Counted from the first letter of the stretch, positions 17,771 to 27,428 are shown. The stretch is 64,000 nucleotides of DNA from Pantoea vagans (GCF_001506165.1 NZ_CP011427.1:1-64000); one strand, 5' to 3'. The notes: generated by a model from the letters alone, not told the origin. Translations and numbers: made by a program.

Positions 17771-18777
17771 TTTACGCGCGGGTCCCAAAGTCGATAAAGA
17801 AGGTCAGCCAGCAGGTTGAGCAGCACATACACCGTGCCCACCAGGAGCGTTGCACCCACTACGGGGTTCATGTCGGCGTTCATCAGAGAAGTGGTGAGAT
17901 ACTGGCCGAGACCAGGCCAGGCAAAGACGTTTTCCGTCACCACCGCACCTTCCAGCAAACCGGCATAGGTCAGCGCCAGCACGGTCACCAGCTGCACGGC
18001 CACGGTAGGAAACGCATGCCGCCAAATCACCCGGCGTGAGGACAATCCCTTGGCCCGCGCGGTAATCACGAACTCGCCGCTCAATGCATTGAGCATGAAG
18101 GTGCGCGTCATACGCGTGATGTAGGCCATGCTGAAGTAAGCGAGGATTAACACCGGCTGGGCCATGTGCGCCAGCGCATCCCAGAAGGCATCGGTCTCAC
18201 CTGCCAGCAGTGAGTCGATGGTGAGGAATCCGGTGACCTGCGGCACCATATCCTGCCAGATGATGTCCTGCCGACCTGGACCGGGCGCGATGCCCAACAC
18301 GGCGTAGAACACCAGAAGACTGAGTAACGCCAGCACGAACACCGGCAGCGAGTGTCCTGCCAGACACACCACGCGAATGGTTTGATCCACCCAGGTGCTC
18401 TGCCGCACTGCCGCCCACACGCCGAGCGGGATGCCGATCAGTGCGGCGATAATGATTGCGGCCGTGGCTAGCTCCATGGTGGCGGGGAAGAAGCGCGCAA
18501 TATCGGTGGTGACCGGGTTCGACGTCAGAACCGATCTCCCCAGATCACCATGTAATAGCTGGTTGAGGTAATGGCCAAACTGGATGTACAGGGGCTGATC
18601 CAGCCCCATTTCCACCCGCACACGATCCACTACCGACTGCGGTGCGTTATCACCTACCGCCGCCAGCACCGGATCGGTGGGCATCACACGACCAATAAAG
18701 AAGGTCAGAACCGACAAACCAAACAGCGTCAGCACCAGGCTTCCCAAGGTGCTGACGATTTTTTTCAGTATTGGCAT
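17767..18777 (-). CDS. Oligopeptide ABC permease (DppB type)
   Basis: Inner-membrane permease of 336 residues beginning MPILKKIVSTLGSLVLTLFGLSVLTFFI, with VMPTDPVLAAVGDNAP and the EAA-type loop SGEFVITARAKGLSSRRVIWRH. The end has NLLADLLYRLWDPRVK. Its start overlaps the stop of the binding-protein gene (TGATG), so the two are co-translated in one operon. Confidence 0.92.
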   Translation of the reverse strand: MPILKKIVSTLGSLVLTLFGLSVLTFFIGRVMPTDPVLAAVGDNAPQSVVDRVRVEMGLDQPLYIQFGHYLNQLLHGDLGRSVLTSNPVTTDIARFFPATMELATAAIIIAALIGIPLGVWAAVRQSTWVDQTIRVVCLAGHSLPVFVLALLSLLVFYAVLGIAPGPGRQDIIWQDMVPQVTGFLTIDSLLAGETDAFWDALAHMAQPVLILAYFSMAYITRMTRTFMLNALSGEFVITARAKGLSSRRVIWRHAFPTVAVQLVTVLALTYAGLLEGAVVTENVFAWPGLGQYLTTSLMNADMNPVVGATLLVGTVYVLLNLLADLLYRLWDPRVK

Positions 18778-20372
18778 CAGGCTTTTTTCACCTGATCATA
18801 CGGCCACTGCTCCAGCACGGTCATGTGTACATCTTTGATATTCTTGCCGCAGGCGATATTTTTGGTTTTCTGCATCATGAAGATAAACGGACTCTTCTCA
18901 CGGCCTAACTGCTGAATCTGCTGATAGAGCGCGATGCGTTTGGCCGGATCCGGCTCGTGCAACGCCTGTTCTGTCAGCTTGTTAAACTCGTCATCAGACC
19001 AGCTGCAGCGCCATGCCAGGGTGCGTGCACGTGCGTTGTCGCTGTTATCGGTATTGACGCAGAAAGCTTCGGTGTTGGAGTTAGGATCGAAATAGTCTGC
19101 ACCCCACACGGTGAGCGCCAACTGATGCTGACGGGCACGCATTTTGGTCAACACCTGACGGTTCTCGGCGGCAATCAGCGACACTTTGATACCAATCGCA
19201 CCCAGCTGCGTCTGAATGGCCTGGGCAATATCTGGATAAGGCTGCATGGAGTAGTGGTCGAGGGTGATCTCAAAGCCATTCGGATAACCGGCTTCTGCCA
19301 GCAGTGACTTGGCTTTGGCCACATCTTTGTGGAATGGCGTGTCGTCCAGCGCGGCGGGGAAGCCACTCGGCAGGAAACTTTGATGGGTGATAAAGCTCAT
19401 CGACAGAATGTTTTTCTGGATGCTGTCGTAGTCCAGCGCCCACTTCAGGGCCTGCCACACCTGAGGTTTTTTCAGGTATTCGTTATTGGTGTTGCATGAC
19501 ATCAGCATGATGGCCGACAGCGATTGATTTACCAGAGACACGCTGCTGTCGTTTTTCAGCGGCAAAAGTTGTTCAGTGGTGAGGTCGTAGGCCGCATCGA
19601 CATCGCCTTTCTTCACCATCAACGCCTGCGCGGCTGGGTCAGCAATGTGCTTGAGGATCACGCGCTTAATCTTGCTCTGCGCGGCATATTGCGGGCTCAG
19701 TTCAAGAATCACCGTCTCACTGGCCTTCCAGGTGCGCAGAGTGAAAGCACCCGAACCGGCGCTGTGCTGCTTCAGCCAGGCATTACCAAAGTCATTGTTC
19801 TGCTGATTGGCTTCACAGGCTTTTTTCGACACGATGCTGCCCACAGTGGCGGACAGGCAATACAGCAGGAAGGTTTCTGCTGCCGGTGCGCCAAGTTTCA
19901 TTTCTACGGTATGGGCATCTTTCGCCGTCACCATCTGGGTGACGTTGTCTTTGGTGAAGCCAAATTGGTTGATGATAAAGGCCGGGCTTTTATCCAGTTT
20001 AACGATACGTTCAATCGAATAGGCGACGTCTTCTGCCGTCAGTGGCGTACCGTCGGCGAATTTTGCCGCTGGATCGAGGTGGAAGGTGTAAGTGCCGTTA
20101 TCGCTGCTGACATCCCAGCTTTTGGCCAGTTGGCCGACGATTTTTTCCGCGTGCTGCGGATCGGGCATCACCAACTTTTGGTACATGTTGCCGCAGATTT
20201 GGCCGCCAGTGGCTTCGAAGCTTTCATGCGGGTCAAGGCTGGTAATGTTGTCGAGCTGCATGGCCATCACCAACATGCTGGGTGGGGTATCGGCAAATGC
20301 AGTGTTAAGGCTGAGGTAGGAAAAAGCAGGTACGGCTGCGCATCCTGCGAGAAAACGTCTTCTGGTTACCAT
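18777..20372 (-). CDS. Peptide-binding protein with Tat-like signal
   Basis: Solute-binding protein family 5, 531 residues. The leader VTRRRFLAGCAAVPAFSYL resembles a twin-arginine signal, cut near AFA-DTPP; most relatives use Sec, so a folded export route is possible but unproven. Family blocks include ITSLDPHESFE, GTYTFHLDPAAKFADGTPLTAEDVAYSIERI and KPQVWQALKWALDY. It is the first gene of the operon that ends with the D-aminopeptidase, so the ligand is probably a peptide with D-residues. The gene lies divergent from the M19 dipeptidase, with a 199-bp AT-rich promoter region between. Confidence 0.9.
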   Translation of the reverse strand: MVTRRRFLAGCAAVPAFSYLSLNTAFADTPPSMLVMAMQLDNITSLDPHESFEATGGQICGNMYQKLVMPDPQHAEKIVGQLAKSWDVSSDNGTYTFHLDPAAKFADGTPLTAEDVAYSIERIVKLDKSPAFIINQFGFTKDNVTQMVTAKDAHTVEMKLGAPAAETFLLYCLSATVGSIVSKKACEANQQNNDFGNAWLKQHSAGSGAFTLRTWKASETVILELSPQYAAQSKIKRVILKHIADPAAQALMVKKGDVDAAYDLTTEQLLPLKNDSSVSLVNQSLSAIMLMSCNTNNEYLKKPQVWQALKWALDYDSIQKNILSMSFITHQSFLPSGFPAALDDTPFHKDVAKAKSLLAEAGYPNGFEITLDHYSMQPYPDIAQAIQTQLGAIGIKVSLIAAENRQVLTKMRARQHQLALTVWGADYFDPNSNTEAFCVNTDNSDNARARTLAWRCSWSDDEFNKLTEQALHEPDPAKRIALYQQIQQLGREKSPFIFMMQKTKNIACGKNIKDVHMTVLEQWPYDQVKKA

Positions 20373-20571
20373 GACAACTCCAAGTTATTGATTATTAAAA
20401 TTAAATTATTTTATTTTGCTGTTTTATGTCTTGACTTTCCCCGTGTGCAGGGGGATTAATAATGGGATTAAGTCATTTGTTTCACGCTTGAATGCTTGCC
20501 TCTTTTTGGTGCAACCTGCCCCGCTAATTGGCAGCGCTTGCGCTTTCTCCCGAACCTGGAACCGATACAAC

Positions 20572-21627
20572 ATGTCTGACACGCTTAACCTCGACATACC
20601 GGTCTTTGACGGTCACAACGATGTGCTCAATAAACTGTGGCAGCACCATCAGCCTGATGCGGTGCAGGCATTTCTGCAGGGCACCGGCCGTGGCCAAATG
20701 GATCTTCCCCGTATCCGCCAAGGAAATATGGTAGGTGGGATTTTTGCCACCTGGGTGCCGTCACATCCTCTGATTGCAAGAAGTGCGCCAGACCTCTCAG
20801 ATTTTCCTCAGGAAATTATTGGCGCTGCGCGTGAGGCGACTTTTTCGATGCTGGCGCTGCTGCTGCGTATTGAGCAGGCTTCTGCAGGGCAGGTGAAAAT
20901 TTGCCGCAGCGCGCGCGACATTCGCGAGTGCATGGCGAAAGGCGTGCTGGCGGTGGTGATGCATGTGGAAGGGGCCGAAGCGCTCGATACTCATGGTGAG
21001 CTGCTGGATATTCTCTATGCCAGCGGCTTACGTACCCTGGGGCCACTGTGGAGCCGTCCGAATCAGTTTGGTGATGGCGTGCCGTTCCTTTACCCCTCAT
21101 CACCGGATATCGGCAACGGTCTGACGGCAGCGGGCAAGCAATTGGTGCGCGACTGTAACCGCCGCCGCATCATGGTTGATCTGTCGCACATGGATGAAAA
21201 AGGCTTCTGGCATACCGCGGAAATCAGTGATGCACCGCTGGTGGCGAGCCACTCCAATGCCCATGTCATTAGCGCGCAATCGCGCAACCTCACCGATCGC
21301 CAGCTGGCGGCGATCAAAGAAACCCACGGCTTTGTTGGTGTCAACTTCGCGGTGCCATTCCTGCGGGAAGATGGCGACCGTCATGCGCCGACCACCGTTG
21401 ATGCCATCGTGCAGCACGTGGAATATCTGCTGGAAAAAGTGGGCGAAGATGGCGTGGGCTTTGGCTCTGATCTGGATGGCGCGACCATGCCGGGGGATAT
21501 GAAAGATGTCGCCGGTTTCCCGTTGATCGTCAACGCATTGGCGGCACGCGGTTATTCGCGTGAGCTGCTGGAAAAAATCTGCCACGGCAACTGGCTGCGA
21601 GTGCTCGAAGCCACCTGGGGCGAATAA
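20572..21627 (+). CDS. M19 (renal) dipeptidase family zinc peptidase
   Basis: Binuclear zinc dipeptidase of 351 residues from ATG 20572; the longer in-frame reading to 20416 lies in the promoter region and is unlikely. Metal and active-site positions are visible: His15-x-Asp17 (DGHNDVL), bridging Glu133 (HVEGAEAL), His206 (DLSHMD), His227 (ASHSNAH) and Asp300 (GFGSDLDG). Enzymes of this family cleave X-D-amino-acid dipeptides as well as L,L ones. There is no signal peptide, so action is cytoplasmic. It is followed two bases later by a LysR gene and is divergent from the second peptide importer. Confidence 0.92.
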   Translation: MSDTLNLDIPVFDGHNDVLNKLWQHHQPDAVQAFLQGTGRGQMDLPRIRQGNMVGGIFATWVPSHPLIARSAPDLSDFPQEIIGAAREATFSMLALLLRIEQASAGQVKICRSARDIRECMAKGVLAVVMHVEGAEALDTHGELLDILYASGLRTLGPLWSRPNQFGDGVPFLYPSSPDIGNGLTAAGKQLVRDCNRRRIMVDLSHMDEKGFWHTAEISDAPLVASHSNAHVISAQSRNLTDRQLAAIKETHGFVGVNFAVPFLREDGDRHAPTTVDAIVQHVEYLLEKVGEDGVGFGSDLDGATMPGDMKDVAGFPLIVNALAARGYSRELLEKICHGNWLRVLEATWGE

Positions 21628-21629
21628 TC

Positions 21630-22544
21630 ATGCGGCTGCGTCATATTGAGGTGTTTCAGGCGATTGTGCAGACCGGCAGCATCAGTGCGGCGGCGCGATT
21701 GCTGAATGTGTCGCAGCCGAATGTCAGCCGGGTGCTGAATCATGCAGAACAGCAACTGGGTTTCGCGCTGTTTGAGCGGCGGGCGCAAGGGATGATTGTT
21801 ACCGCAGAAGGGCGGCGTTTGTTACCGGAAGTGGAAGATCTCTACCAGCGTTTGCAGTCGATTACCCAGCTAACCGAGCAGCTGCGACGCGGCGAGGGAC
21901 AAATTGTCCGTGTCGGTGCGGCACATGCTTTTGGTCAGATGGTGTTAGCCCCGGCGCTGGTGAACTGGCGTCAACAAGCGGCGTCGGTGAGCGTGGAGTT
22001 AGTGACTGAGCACTTCAGTACGCTGTGCCAGATGATCATGGATAATCAGCTCGATTTTGCACTGGTGTTTGGTCAGCAGGTGGATGCCGATTTGCTCGCG
22101 GAGCCGCTGTTTCAATCCTCAATGGTGGCGTTATTGCCGCAGCACCACACACATAACGCCCCCGCCACGCTGGAGTGGCTGTGCGCCAATAACCTGTTGA
22201 TGATGCAGAATCATGACCCGCTGGGCCGCGTGTTGCATCGCGCCCTGCGTGATAAAGGTCTGGACCCGGCGGTGTCACTGTCGATTAAAACCTACTCGGT
22301 GATTGCGGATATGGTGCTGGCGGGCGGCGGTGTCGGCGTGGTGGATCTGTTCACCGCCTGCCGCTATGCCGACCAACTGAAATTACTGCCAGTGGCACAG
22401 CCGCTGCCGTTTGAAGTGATGCTGATCAGCCGCCGCGATCAGCCGCAATCGCAGTCAACGTTGCAGTTAAAGCAGGTGATTCGCAATAAGTTATGGGAAA
22501 TTGCACGTCAGTGTGAAACGCGGTTTTTTACCAGGTCGGCATAA
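21630..22544 (+). CDS. LysR-type regulator
   Basis: Transcription factor of 304 residues with an N-terminal winged helix (MRLRHIEVFQAIVQTGSISA, AARLLNVSQPNVSRVLNHAE) and the LysR effector domain. It is co-transcribed with the dipeptidase and lies beside the divergent importer operon, so it is the best candidate to control both. The last residues (RSA) and the stop are contributed by the REP hairpin at 22534, as in the DmpA-like gene. Confidence 0.92.
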   Translation: MRLRHIEVFQAIVQTGSISAAARLLNVSQPNVSRVLNHAEQQLGFALFERRAQGMIVTAEGRRLLPEVEDLYQRLQSITQLTEQLRRGEGQIVRVGAAHAFGQMVLAPALVNWRQQAASVSVELVTEHFSTLCQMIMDNQLDFALVFGQQVDADLLAEPLFQSSMVALLPQHHTHNAPATLEWLCANNLLMMQNHDPLGRVLHRALRDKGLDPAVSLSIKTYSVIADMVLAGGGVGVVDLFTACRYADQLKLLPVAQPLPFEVMLISRRDQPQSQSTLQLKQVIRNKLWEIARQCETRFFTRSA

Positions 22545-22600
22545 ATGCCGACCCTACGAAATCACGTGAGATCGCTGTAGGGTGCGCATTAATGCGCACC
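22534..22600. repeat. REPIN-like hairpin pair
   Basis: Left arm GGTCGGCATAAATGCCGACC with CTAC; right arm GTAG with GGTGCGCATTAATGCGCACC. It lies between two converging genes and overlaps the LysR stop codon, so it may serve as a two-way transcription end. Confidence 0.85.
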
Positions 22601-22604
22601 TGGA

Positions 22605-23957
22605 TTACACCCCATCCGTAATCGGTTTACGCACTAACACCAAATACGCCAGCGCACCTACCACCGCCACACCGGCACAGATCATCAGCGCCAGGCTAAA
22701 CGACTTCGTGGTATCCAGCACCCAACCGGTGATCACCGGGGCGAACGAGGCGAAGACAAAGCTGGCGAAGTTCTGGATGCTGCCTACTGAAGCCGTCATA
22801 CGCGCGGTGACGTTGGCGTGAATCAAGCCCCAGCACGATGTCCCGGCAAAGTGGATACAGAACAGGGCCATACCGATCAAGGTAACGGCGCTGGTGGTAT
22901 CTGTGGCGCGGGTGACGAAAGTCGTGAAGGCCGCAGACAGCAGCATGCCGCTGACAATCGACACCTTACGTACTTTCACCGCATCCATGCCGCGACGCAC
23001 CAGTGCATCCACCACATAGCCATTCAAGAGCATGCCAGCTGCACCAAACAGGAATGGAATCGCCGCCAGCAAACCGGTGCTTTTCAGATCCAGATGATAA
23101 GTGGATTGCAGATAACCCGGCAGCCAGGCAATGTACAGCCAAGCGGTGTAGTTAATGCCGCTGAAGCCAATCATCATGCCCCACATGGTGCGCTGCTTAA
23201 ACAGGCCACGCCACTCGGCAAAGCTCAGCGGCTCTTTGCGTGAGGCCACGCTGCCCGCCTGCAAATAGTGGATCTCTTCCGCGCTCAGCTTGCTGTTATC
23301 GCGGTTGCGATACATCAGATACCAGCCGATGGCGAGGAACATGCCGAGCACGCCGATGGTGACGAACATGCCGCGCCAGCCCATTACCAACATCATGGCG
23401 GCCAGAATCGGAGGCGCAACGGATAAGCCGATCATCGAGGCGGCGTTAAACATGCCCATCGGCATACCGCGATCTTTGATGTTGAACCAGTCGTTGATTA
23501 CTTTAACGCCGCACGGGTTCATCGGCGCTTCACCGATACCGAGCCCGATACGCACCAGCACAAACTGGGTGAAGTTATGCACCAGACCGGCCGCCGCCTG
23601 GAACAGTGACCAGATAAACATCCCCAGTGCCAGCATGATGCGTGGCCCTTTGCGATCAAGCAGTGCACCACAGGGCAGCTGCGCTAAACCGTAAGCCAGC
23701 GAAAAGGCTGACAGCAGCACGCCAATCTCGGTGGCTGACAGCCCCAGTTCACCCCGGATGGTCATATTTGCCACCGACAGCGAGCTGCGGTCGAGATAGT
23801 TAATGATGGCGGCAAATAGCAGCAGCAACATCGCCGTCACCTGAATCTTTTTAATGCGCGGTGAGCGCACCACGTCACTGCGCGCCGGGACAAAATCTTG
23901 TCCGTCGGCGACGGGTGCGGGTGCGGTATCACGACCACGTGCGGATGTATTTTCCAT
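22605..23957 (-). CDS. lgoT: L-galactonate transporter (MFS, ACS family)
   Basis: Major facilitator of 450 residues from ATG 23957 (GGGAGG upstream), twelve predicted helices. It shows AAIINYLDRSSLSVAN in helix 1, the loop motif GALLDRKGPRIMLALG and IGLGIGEAPMNPCGVKVINDW, all typical of hexuronate/aldonate (GudP, LgoT, DgoT) transporters. The neighbouring lgoR and lgoD matches identify the substrate as L-galactonate by context. The start codon lies 172 bases downstream of lgoR on the same strand. Confidence 0.87.
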   Translation of the reverse strand: MENTSARGRDTAPAPVADGQDFVPARSDVVRSPRIKKIQVTAMLLLLFAAIINYLDRSSLSVANMTIRGELGLSATEIGVLLSAFSLAYGLAQLPCGALLDRKGPRIMLALGMFIWSLFQAAAGLVHNFTQFVLVRIGLGIGEAPMNPCGVKVINDWFNIKDRGMPMGMFNAASMIGLSVAPPILAAMMLVMGWRGMFVTIGVLGMFLAIGWYLMYRNRDNSKLSAEEIHYLQAGSVASRKEPLSFAEWRGLFKQRTMWGMMIGFSGINYTAWLYIAWLPGYLQSTYHLDLKSTGLLAAIPFLFGAAGMLLNGYVVDALVRRGMDAVKVRKVSIVSGMLLSAAFTTFVTRATDTTSAVTLIGMALFCIHFAGTSCWGLIHANVTARMTASVGSIQNFASFVFASFAPVITGWVLDTTKSFSLALMICAGVAVVGALAYLVLVRKPITDGV

Positions 23958-24129
23958 TGCAACCTCCCAGGTATGGGGTCTTATCGTTATCAACTGTTGG
24001 GATCCTGCGGCAGCGAAACGGTGCTGCCACAATGGATTGCTTTGGAGACTAGAAGTAAACCGATCGGGATGTTGCGAGGATGTTTCAGATTCGTGCGGGC
24101 GCTTATGCTTTGTGGTTTTTAATCGGTTT

Positions 24130-25032
24130 TTAATTGTACTGACGAATACAGCGGATCATCGATGACTTCGCCGTGCCGAGATGGTTATGTAAGGCGCATA
24201 ACGCCTCCACATCCCGGCGGCTGATCAAGGCTGTCAGAATCGCCATATGCTCCTCAAGTGCCACAATATTCCGCTGCTTCAAATCGGTCTCATCCCATTG
24301 ATAATGCGAATGAAAAATCACCGATATAATCTCCAGTGACTGATTGAAAAACGGGTTGTTAGCGGCGGAAAGAATCAGCGTGTGCATCTCCTTATCCAGT
24401 GCAGCAAAGTGGCGATAGTTGCTGGCAATGGTGTCGCGCATCGCCCGGTGGCGATCTAGCAGGTCACGTGCCTGAATCCAGCGCTCATCTTCTGAAGGCA
24501 GATTAAGAAAGCGCGTCAGGGCATGGGTTTCCAGCATCTCACGCAGCTCGAACAGGTTTTCGGCGTAAGTCTGATCAAACTTTTTCATGCGCCAGTGCCC
24601 GCGTTTAACGGGTTCCAGCAGATCGTAACGCATAAAGCGCAGCAGAAATTCGCGCACCACCACCGGGCTGGCTTTCACCTGCTGTGCCAGCTGCAACTCG
24701 CTAAAGCTGTCGCCGGGCATCAGCTGGCGCTGGTTTATCAGGTTAAAAAACGTCTGCTCGAACTGCAGCGCCTGCTGATCGATCGGCGGGCTGAGGGCGC
24801 TAAAACCATCGTCTTCGCTGGGATCGCGTACGATAACGTAGGTCTCTTCGACTTTATCCAGTACACCACGTTCATGCAGATGTTGCAGGGTGTGGCGCAC
24901 GGTGGTGCGGCTGATATTAAACATTTCAGCCAGCGCTGCTTGCGGTGGCAATGGAGAACGGATGTGACGTTTGGCGATGCCCTCCAGCATTTGATTAATG
25001 ACATTCTGGCGCAAATTTTGGCTTCGACTCAT
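24130..25032 (-). CDS. lgoR: GntR-family regulator LgoR
   Basis: DNA-binding regulator of 300 residues from ATG 25032 (GGAGAA upstream). It starts MSRSQNLRQNVINQ, almost the same as E. coli LgoR, followed by the GntR helix-turn-helix (ALAEMFNISRTTVRHTLQHL) and an FCD effector domain (SPVVVREFLLRFMRYDLL, FELREMLETHALTRFLNL, IISVIFHSHYQWDETDLKQRN in part). In E. coli LgoR controls L-galactonate use. It lies divergent to lgoD with 135 bases between. Confidence 0.92.
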   Translation of the reverse strand: MSRSQNLRQNVINQMLEGIAKRHIRSPLPPQAALAEMFNISRTTVRHTLQHLHERGVLDKVEETYVIVRDPSEDDGFSALSPPIDQQALQFEQTFFNLINQRQLMPGDSFSELQLAQQVKASPVVVREFLLRFMRYDLLEPVKRGHWRMKKFDQTYAENLFELREMLETHALTRFLNLPSEDERWIQARDLLDRHRAMRDTIASNYRHFAALDKEMHTLILSAANNPFFNQSLEIISVIFHSHYQWDETDLKQRNIVALEEHMAILTALISRRDVEALCALHNHLGTAKSSMIRCIRQYN

Positions 25033-25167
25033 CGTGTTCTCCGGTTTTTTATTTATTAAAAACCACACAAAGCCCAAAAAAATGGCGCTGCTTCACACTT
25101 CCGCAGGTGCAAAAAGCGGTTATCGCCGATTTTCGCCATAACTGCGACATCAGCACAGGAGAAGCCC

Positions 25168-26196
25168 ATGACAACAATGAAAACCCTGGTGGTTGCCGAG
25201 CCGCGCAACATGGTGTGGCAGCAGCGTGAGAAACCTACGCCCGCCGCGCACGAGATTTTGATTAAACCCATCGCCGCCGGTATTTGTGGTACCGATATCC
25301 ACGCCTGGGCGGGAAATCAGCCGTTCTTCAGCTACCCACGCGTGTTGGGTCATGAACTCTGTGGTGAAGTGGTTGAACTGGGCAACCGGGCAAACGGCTT
25401 TAAGGTGGGGCAGCGTGTGGCGCTGATTCCCTATGTGTCATGCCAGCAATGCGATGCCTGCCTGAGCGGAAAAACCAACTGCTGCGAAAATATCTCGGTG
25501 ATTGGTGTGCACCAGGACGGCGGCTTCTGTGAGTTTCTCAGTGTGCCGGCCAGTAATCTGCTGGCCGTGGATGAGGTGGAGCCGGAAGCGGCGGCATTGA
25601 TTGAACCCTTTGCCATCAGCGCCCATGCGGTGCGCCGCGCAGCGGTAGCAGCGGATGAGCAGGTGCTGGTGGTAGGTGCTGGGCCAATCGGTTTGGGCGT
25701 CGCGGCGATTGCAGCGGCGGCGGGCGCGCAGGTGGTGGTCGCAGATACCAGTGAACCGCGCCGTCAGCATGTGGCGCAAAAACTGGGGTTAGCGACGATC
25801 AATCCCCTGGCAGACAATTTTGACGCGGCTTTGCGGGCAGAGTTTGGCGGGCGACTGGCGGCGAAAGTGATTGATGCCACCGGCAGCCCGGCAGCGATGA
25901 ACGGTGCGGTGAAGTTGATTCGTCACGGTGGCACCATCGTGTTTGTTGGCTTGCACAAAGGCGATCTGGTGATCCCGGATATTGAGTTTCATAAACGCGA
26001 AGCCAGCGTATTGGGCAGTCGCAACGCCACCCATGAAGATTTCGCTAAAGTCGGCGAACTGATGGCTTCTGGGCAGTTACGTGCCGACATCATGCTAAAT
26101 CGCCATTACAATTTTTCGACCCTGGCGGAAACCTTCGAGTCTGAAGTGATTAACAATCGCGAGCTGATTAAGGGTGTGATTCAATTCGCACGCTGA
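25168..26196 (+). CDS. lgoD: L-galactonate 5-dehydrogenase
   Basis: Zinc-dependent medium-chain dehydrogenase of 342 residues that oxidises L-galactonate to tagaturonate with NAD. It matches E. coli LgoD over long blocks (GICGTDIHAW, GNQPFFSYPRVLGHELCGE, SVIGVHQDGGF, ALIEPFAISAHAVRRAA, VINNRELIKGVI). Catalytic zinc ligands are Cys40 and His62-Glu63; the CQQCDACLSGKTNCC loop binds the structural zinc; the NAD-binding motif is VGAGPIGLG. The product joins the glucuronate/galacturonate pathway through tagaturonate. Confidence 0.94.
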   Translation: MTTMKTLVVAEPRNMVWQQREKPTPAAHEILIKPIAAGICGTDIHAWAGNQPFFSYPRVLGHELCGEVVELGNRANGFKVGQRVALIPYVSCQQCDACLSGKTNCCENISVIGVHQDGGFCEFLSVPASNLLAVDEVEPEAAALIEPFAISAHAVRRAAVAADEQVLVVGAGPIGLGVAAIAAAAGAQVVVADTSEPRRQHVAQKLGLATINPLADNFDAALRAEFGGRLAAKVIDATGSPAAMNGAVKLIRHGGTIVFVGLHKGDLVIPDIEFHKREASVLGSRNATHEDFAKVGELMASGQLRADIMLNRHYNFSTLAETFESEVINNRELIKGVIQFAR

Positions 26197-26247
26197 GATT
26201 GGGCGTATCGGGGTTACAGCTTGCTACTTTTGTCTATGAGATATCGT

Positions 26248-26274
26248 CAGCCGGGGCCGCTTTGGGTCCGGCTG
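26248..26274. terminator. Hairpin between converging genes
   Basis: CAGCCGG at 26248-26254 pairs with CCGGCTG at 26268-26274, with a G/C-rich loop. No clear T-run follows on either strand, so termination is possible but not certain. Confidence 0.35.
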
Positions 26275-26334
26275 GCTTCGTAGCTAAGGTGCGGAGTGGT
26301 GAAGGGCATTGTGAGGCTACATCTATTCGGTACC

Positions 26335-27252
26335 CTACATTTGCAGTGCCGCAAAAAAGTGTTCCCGTACCGCTTCGGCATCCACGCCGAGGCACAAGCG
26401 CTGTGGGCGGAGTCCGGCAAACGGATCTTCACGCGAGGCGAGGGCGCTCAGGCGTCGTACTGTTTGACCGCGGCTAATGCCTTCGGTCACCACCCGCACT
26501 GGCGCTTCTGTCACCGTAAAAGCCTGCGGCAATGCCAGCCATGACAGCGTCAAGGTGTCATGCAGCGCCATCCCCTCAAAGCCCTCTTTTTGCAAGCTGT
26601 AAGCCAGATACGGACGGCAAATCGCGCTCAGCACTGGCTGATTTAACTGCCGCACTTCCTCTCCGGTGATCAACACCTTATGGGTAACATCCAGCGGCAC
26701 CACCACCACCGGTAGCGCCGAGGCCAGTACCTGATCGGCAGCATGCGGATCTTTCCAGATATTGAACTCGGCGAAGGGCGATACATTGCCGGAGTGGCCG
26801 TCGGTGCCGAATGCACCGCCCATGATCACCAACTCCTTCACCAGCGGGATAATATCGGGCGCCTGGTTGATGGCACTGGCGATATTGGTCAGCGGCCCAA
26901 TCGCCACAATCGTGATGGCATGCGGCTGCGCACGCACGCTGTCGATAATGAACTGCACCGCGCTGGGGGCCTCTTCGCTGTGCGGATTGTCGAAGGCATC
27001 ACCCAGTCCATCGATGCCGTGCAGCGTGGCGGGCGCAGAGGGGGCCAGTGCCAGCGGACGCGAACAGCCGCGATACACCGGCGCATCAATGCCCATCTTC
27101 TGGCAAAACAGGCGGGCATTTTTCACCGCCTGGCCAACCGCCACATTGCCAAACACTGTGGTAATCCCCAGCAACTGCTGAGTTTTCGCCGCGTAGGCCA
27201 GCGCAAAGGCATCGTCCACACCGATGTCCGTGTCAAAAATCAGGGTACGCAT
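26335..27252 (-). CDS. Inosine-uridine preferring nucleoside hydrolase
   Basis: Ribonucleoside N-ribohydrolase of 305 residues from ATG 27252 (GGAG upstream). The calcium-binding cluster DTDIGVDDAFAL is at residues 7-18, and the family block VIMGGAFGTDGHSGNVSPFAEFNIWKDPHAA is intact over residues about 145-175. It splits nucleosides into base and ribose. Which of the Rih classes it belongs to cannot be decided by eye. Confidence 0.92.
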   Translation of the reverse strand: MRTLIFDTDIGVDDAFALAYAAKTQQLLGITTVFGNVAVGQAVKNARLFCQKMGIDAPVYRGCSRPLALAPSAPATLHGIDGLGDAFDNPHSEEAPSAVQFIIDSVRAQPHAITIVAIGPLTNIASAINQAPDIIPLVKELVIMGGAFGTDGHSGNVSPFAEFNIWKDPHAADQVLASALPVVVVPLDVTHKVLITGEEVRQLNQPVLSAICRPYLAYSLQKEGFEGMALHDTLTLSWLALPQAFTVTEAPVRVVTEGISRGQTVRRLSALASREDPFAGLRPQRLCLGVDAEAVREHFFAALQM

Positions 27253-27365
27253 TGGGATCTCCTCTCTCATGATGGCTCCACGTTAAAACATAATCGTATG
27301 CAAAGGTAAGCCAATCGTTGCCCGATATTGTCACCCCCGCTGTGCCAGCGTATTATCATGCCGCT

Positions 27366-27428
27366 AAGGTGATGGCGTGCCACCTTCCCCAACCGCCGTT
27401 CTGGAAACAGACGGCTGATGACGCCTGA
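27366..27428 (+). ncRNA. Fluoride riboswitch (crcB motif aptamer)
   Basis: The motif reads GGTGATGGCGTGCCACC, then TTCCCCAACCGCC, a variable stem (GTTCTGGAAACAGAC) and GGCTGATGACGCCT. These are the conserved parts of the fluoride aptamer. It lies 98 bases before crcB, its usual partner. Confidence 0.93.
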
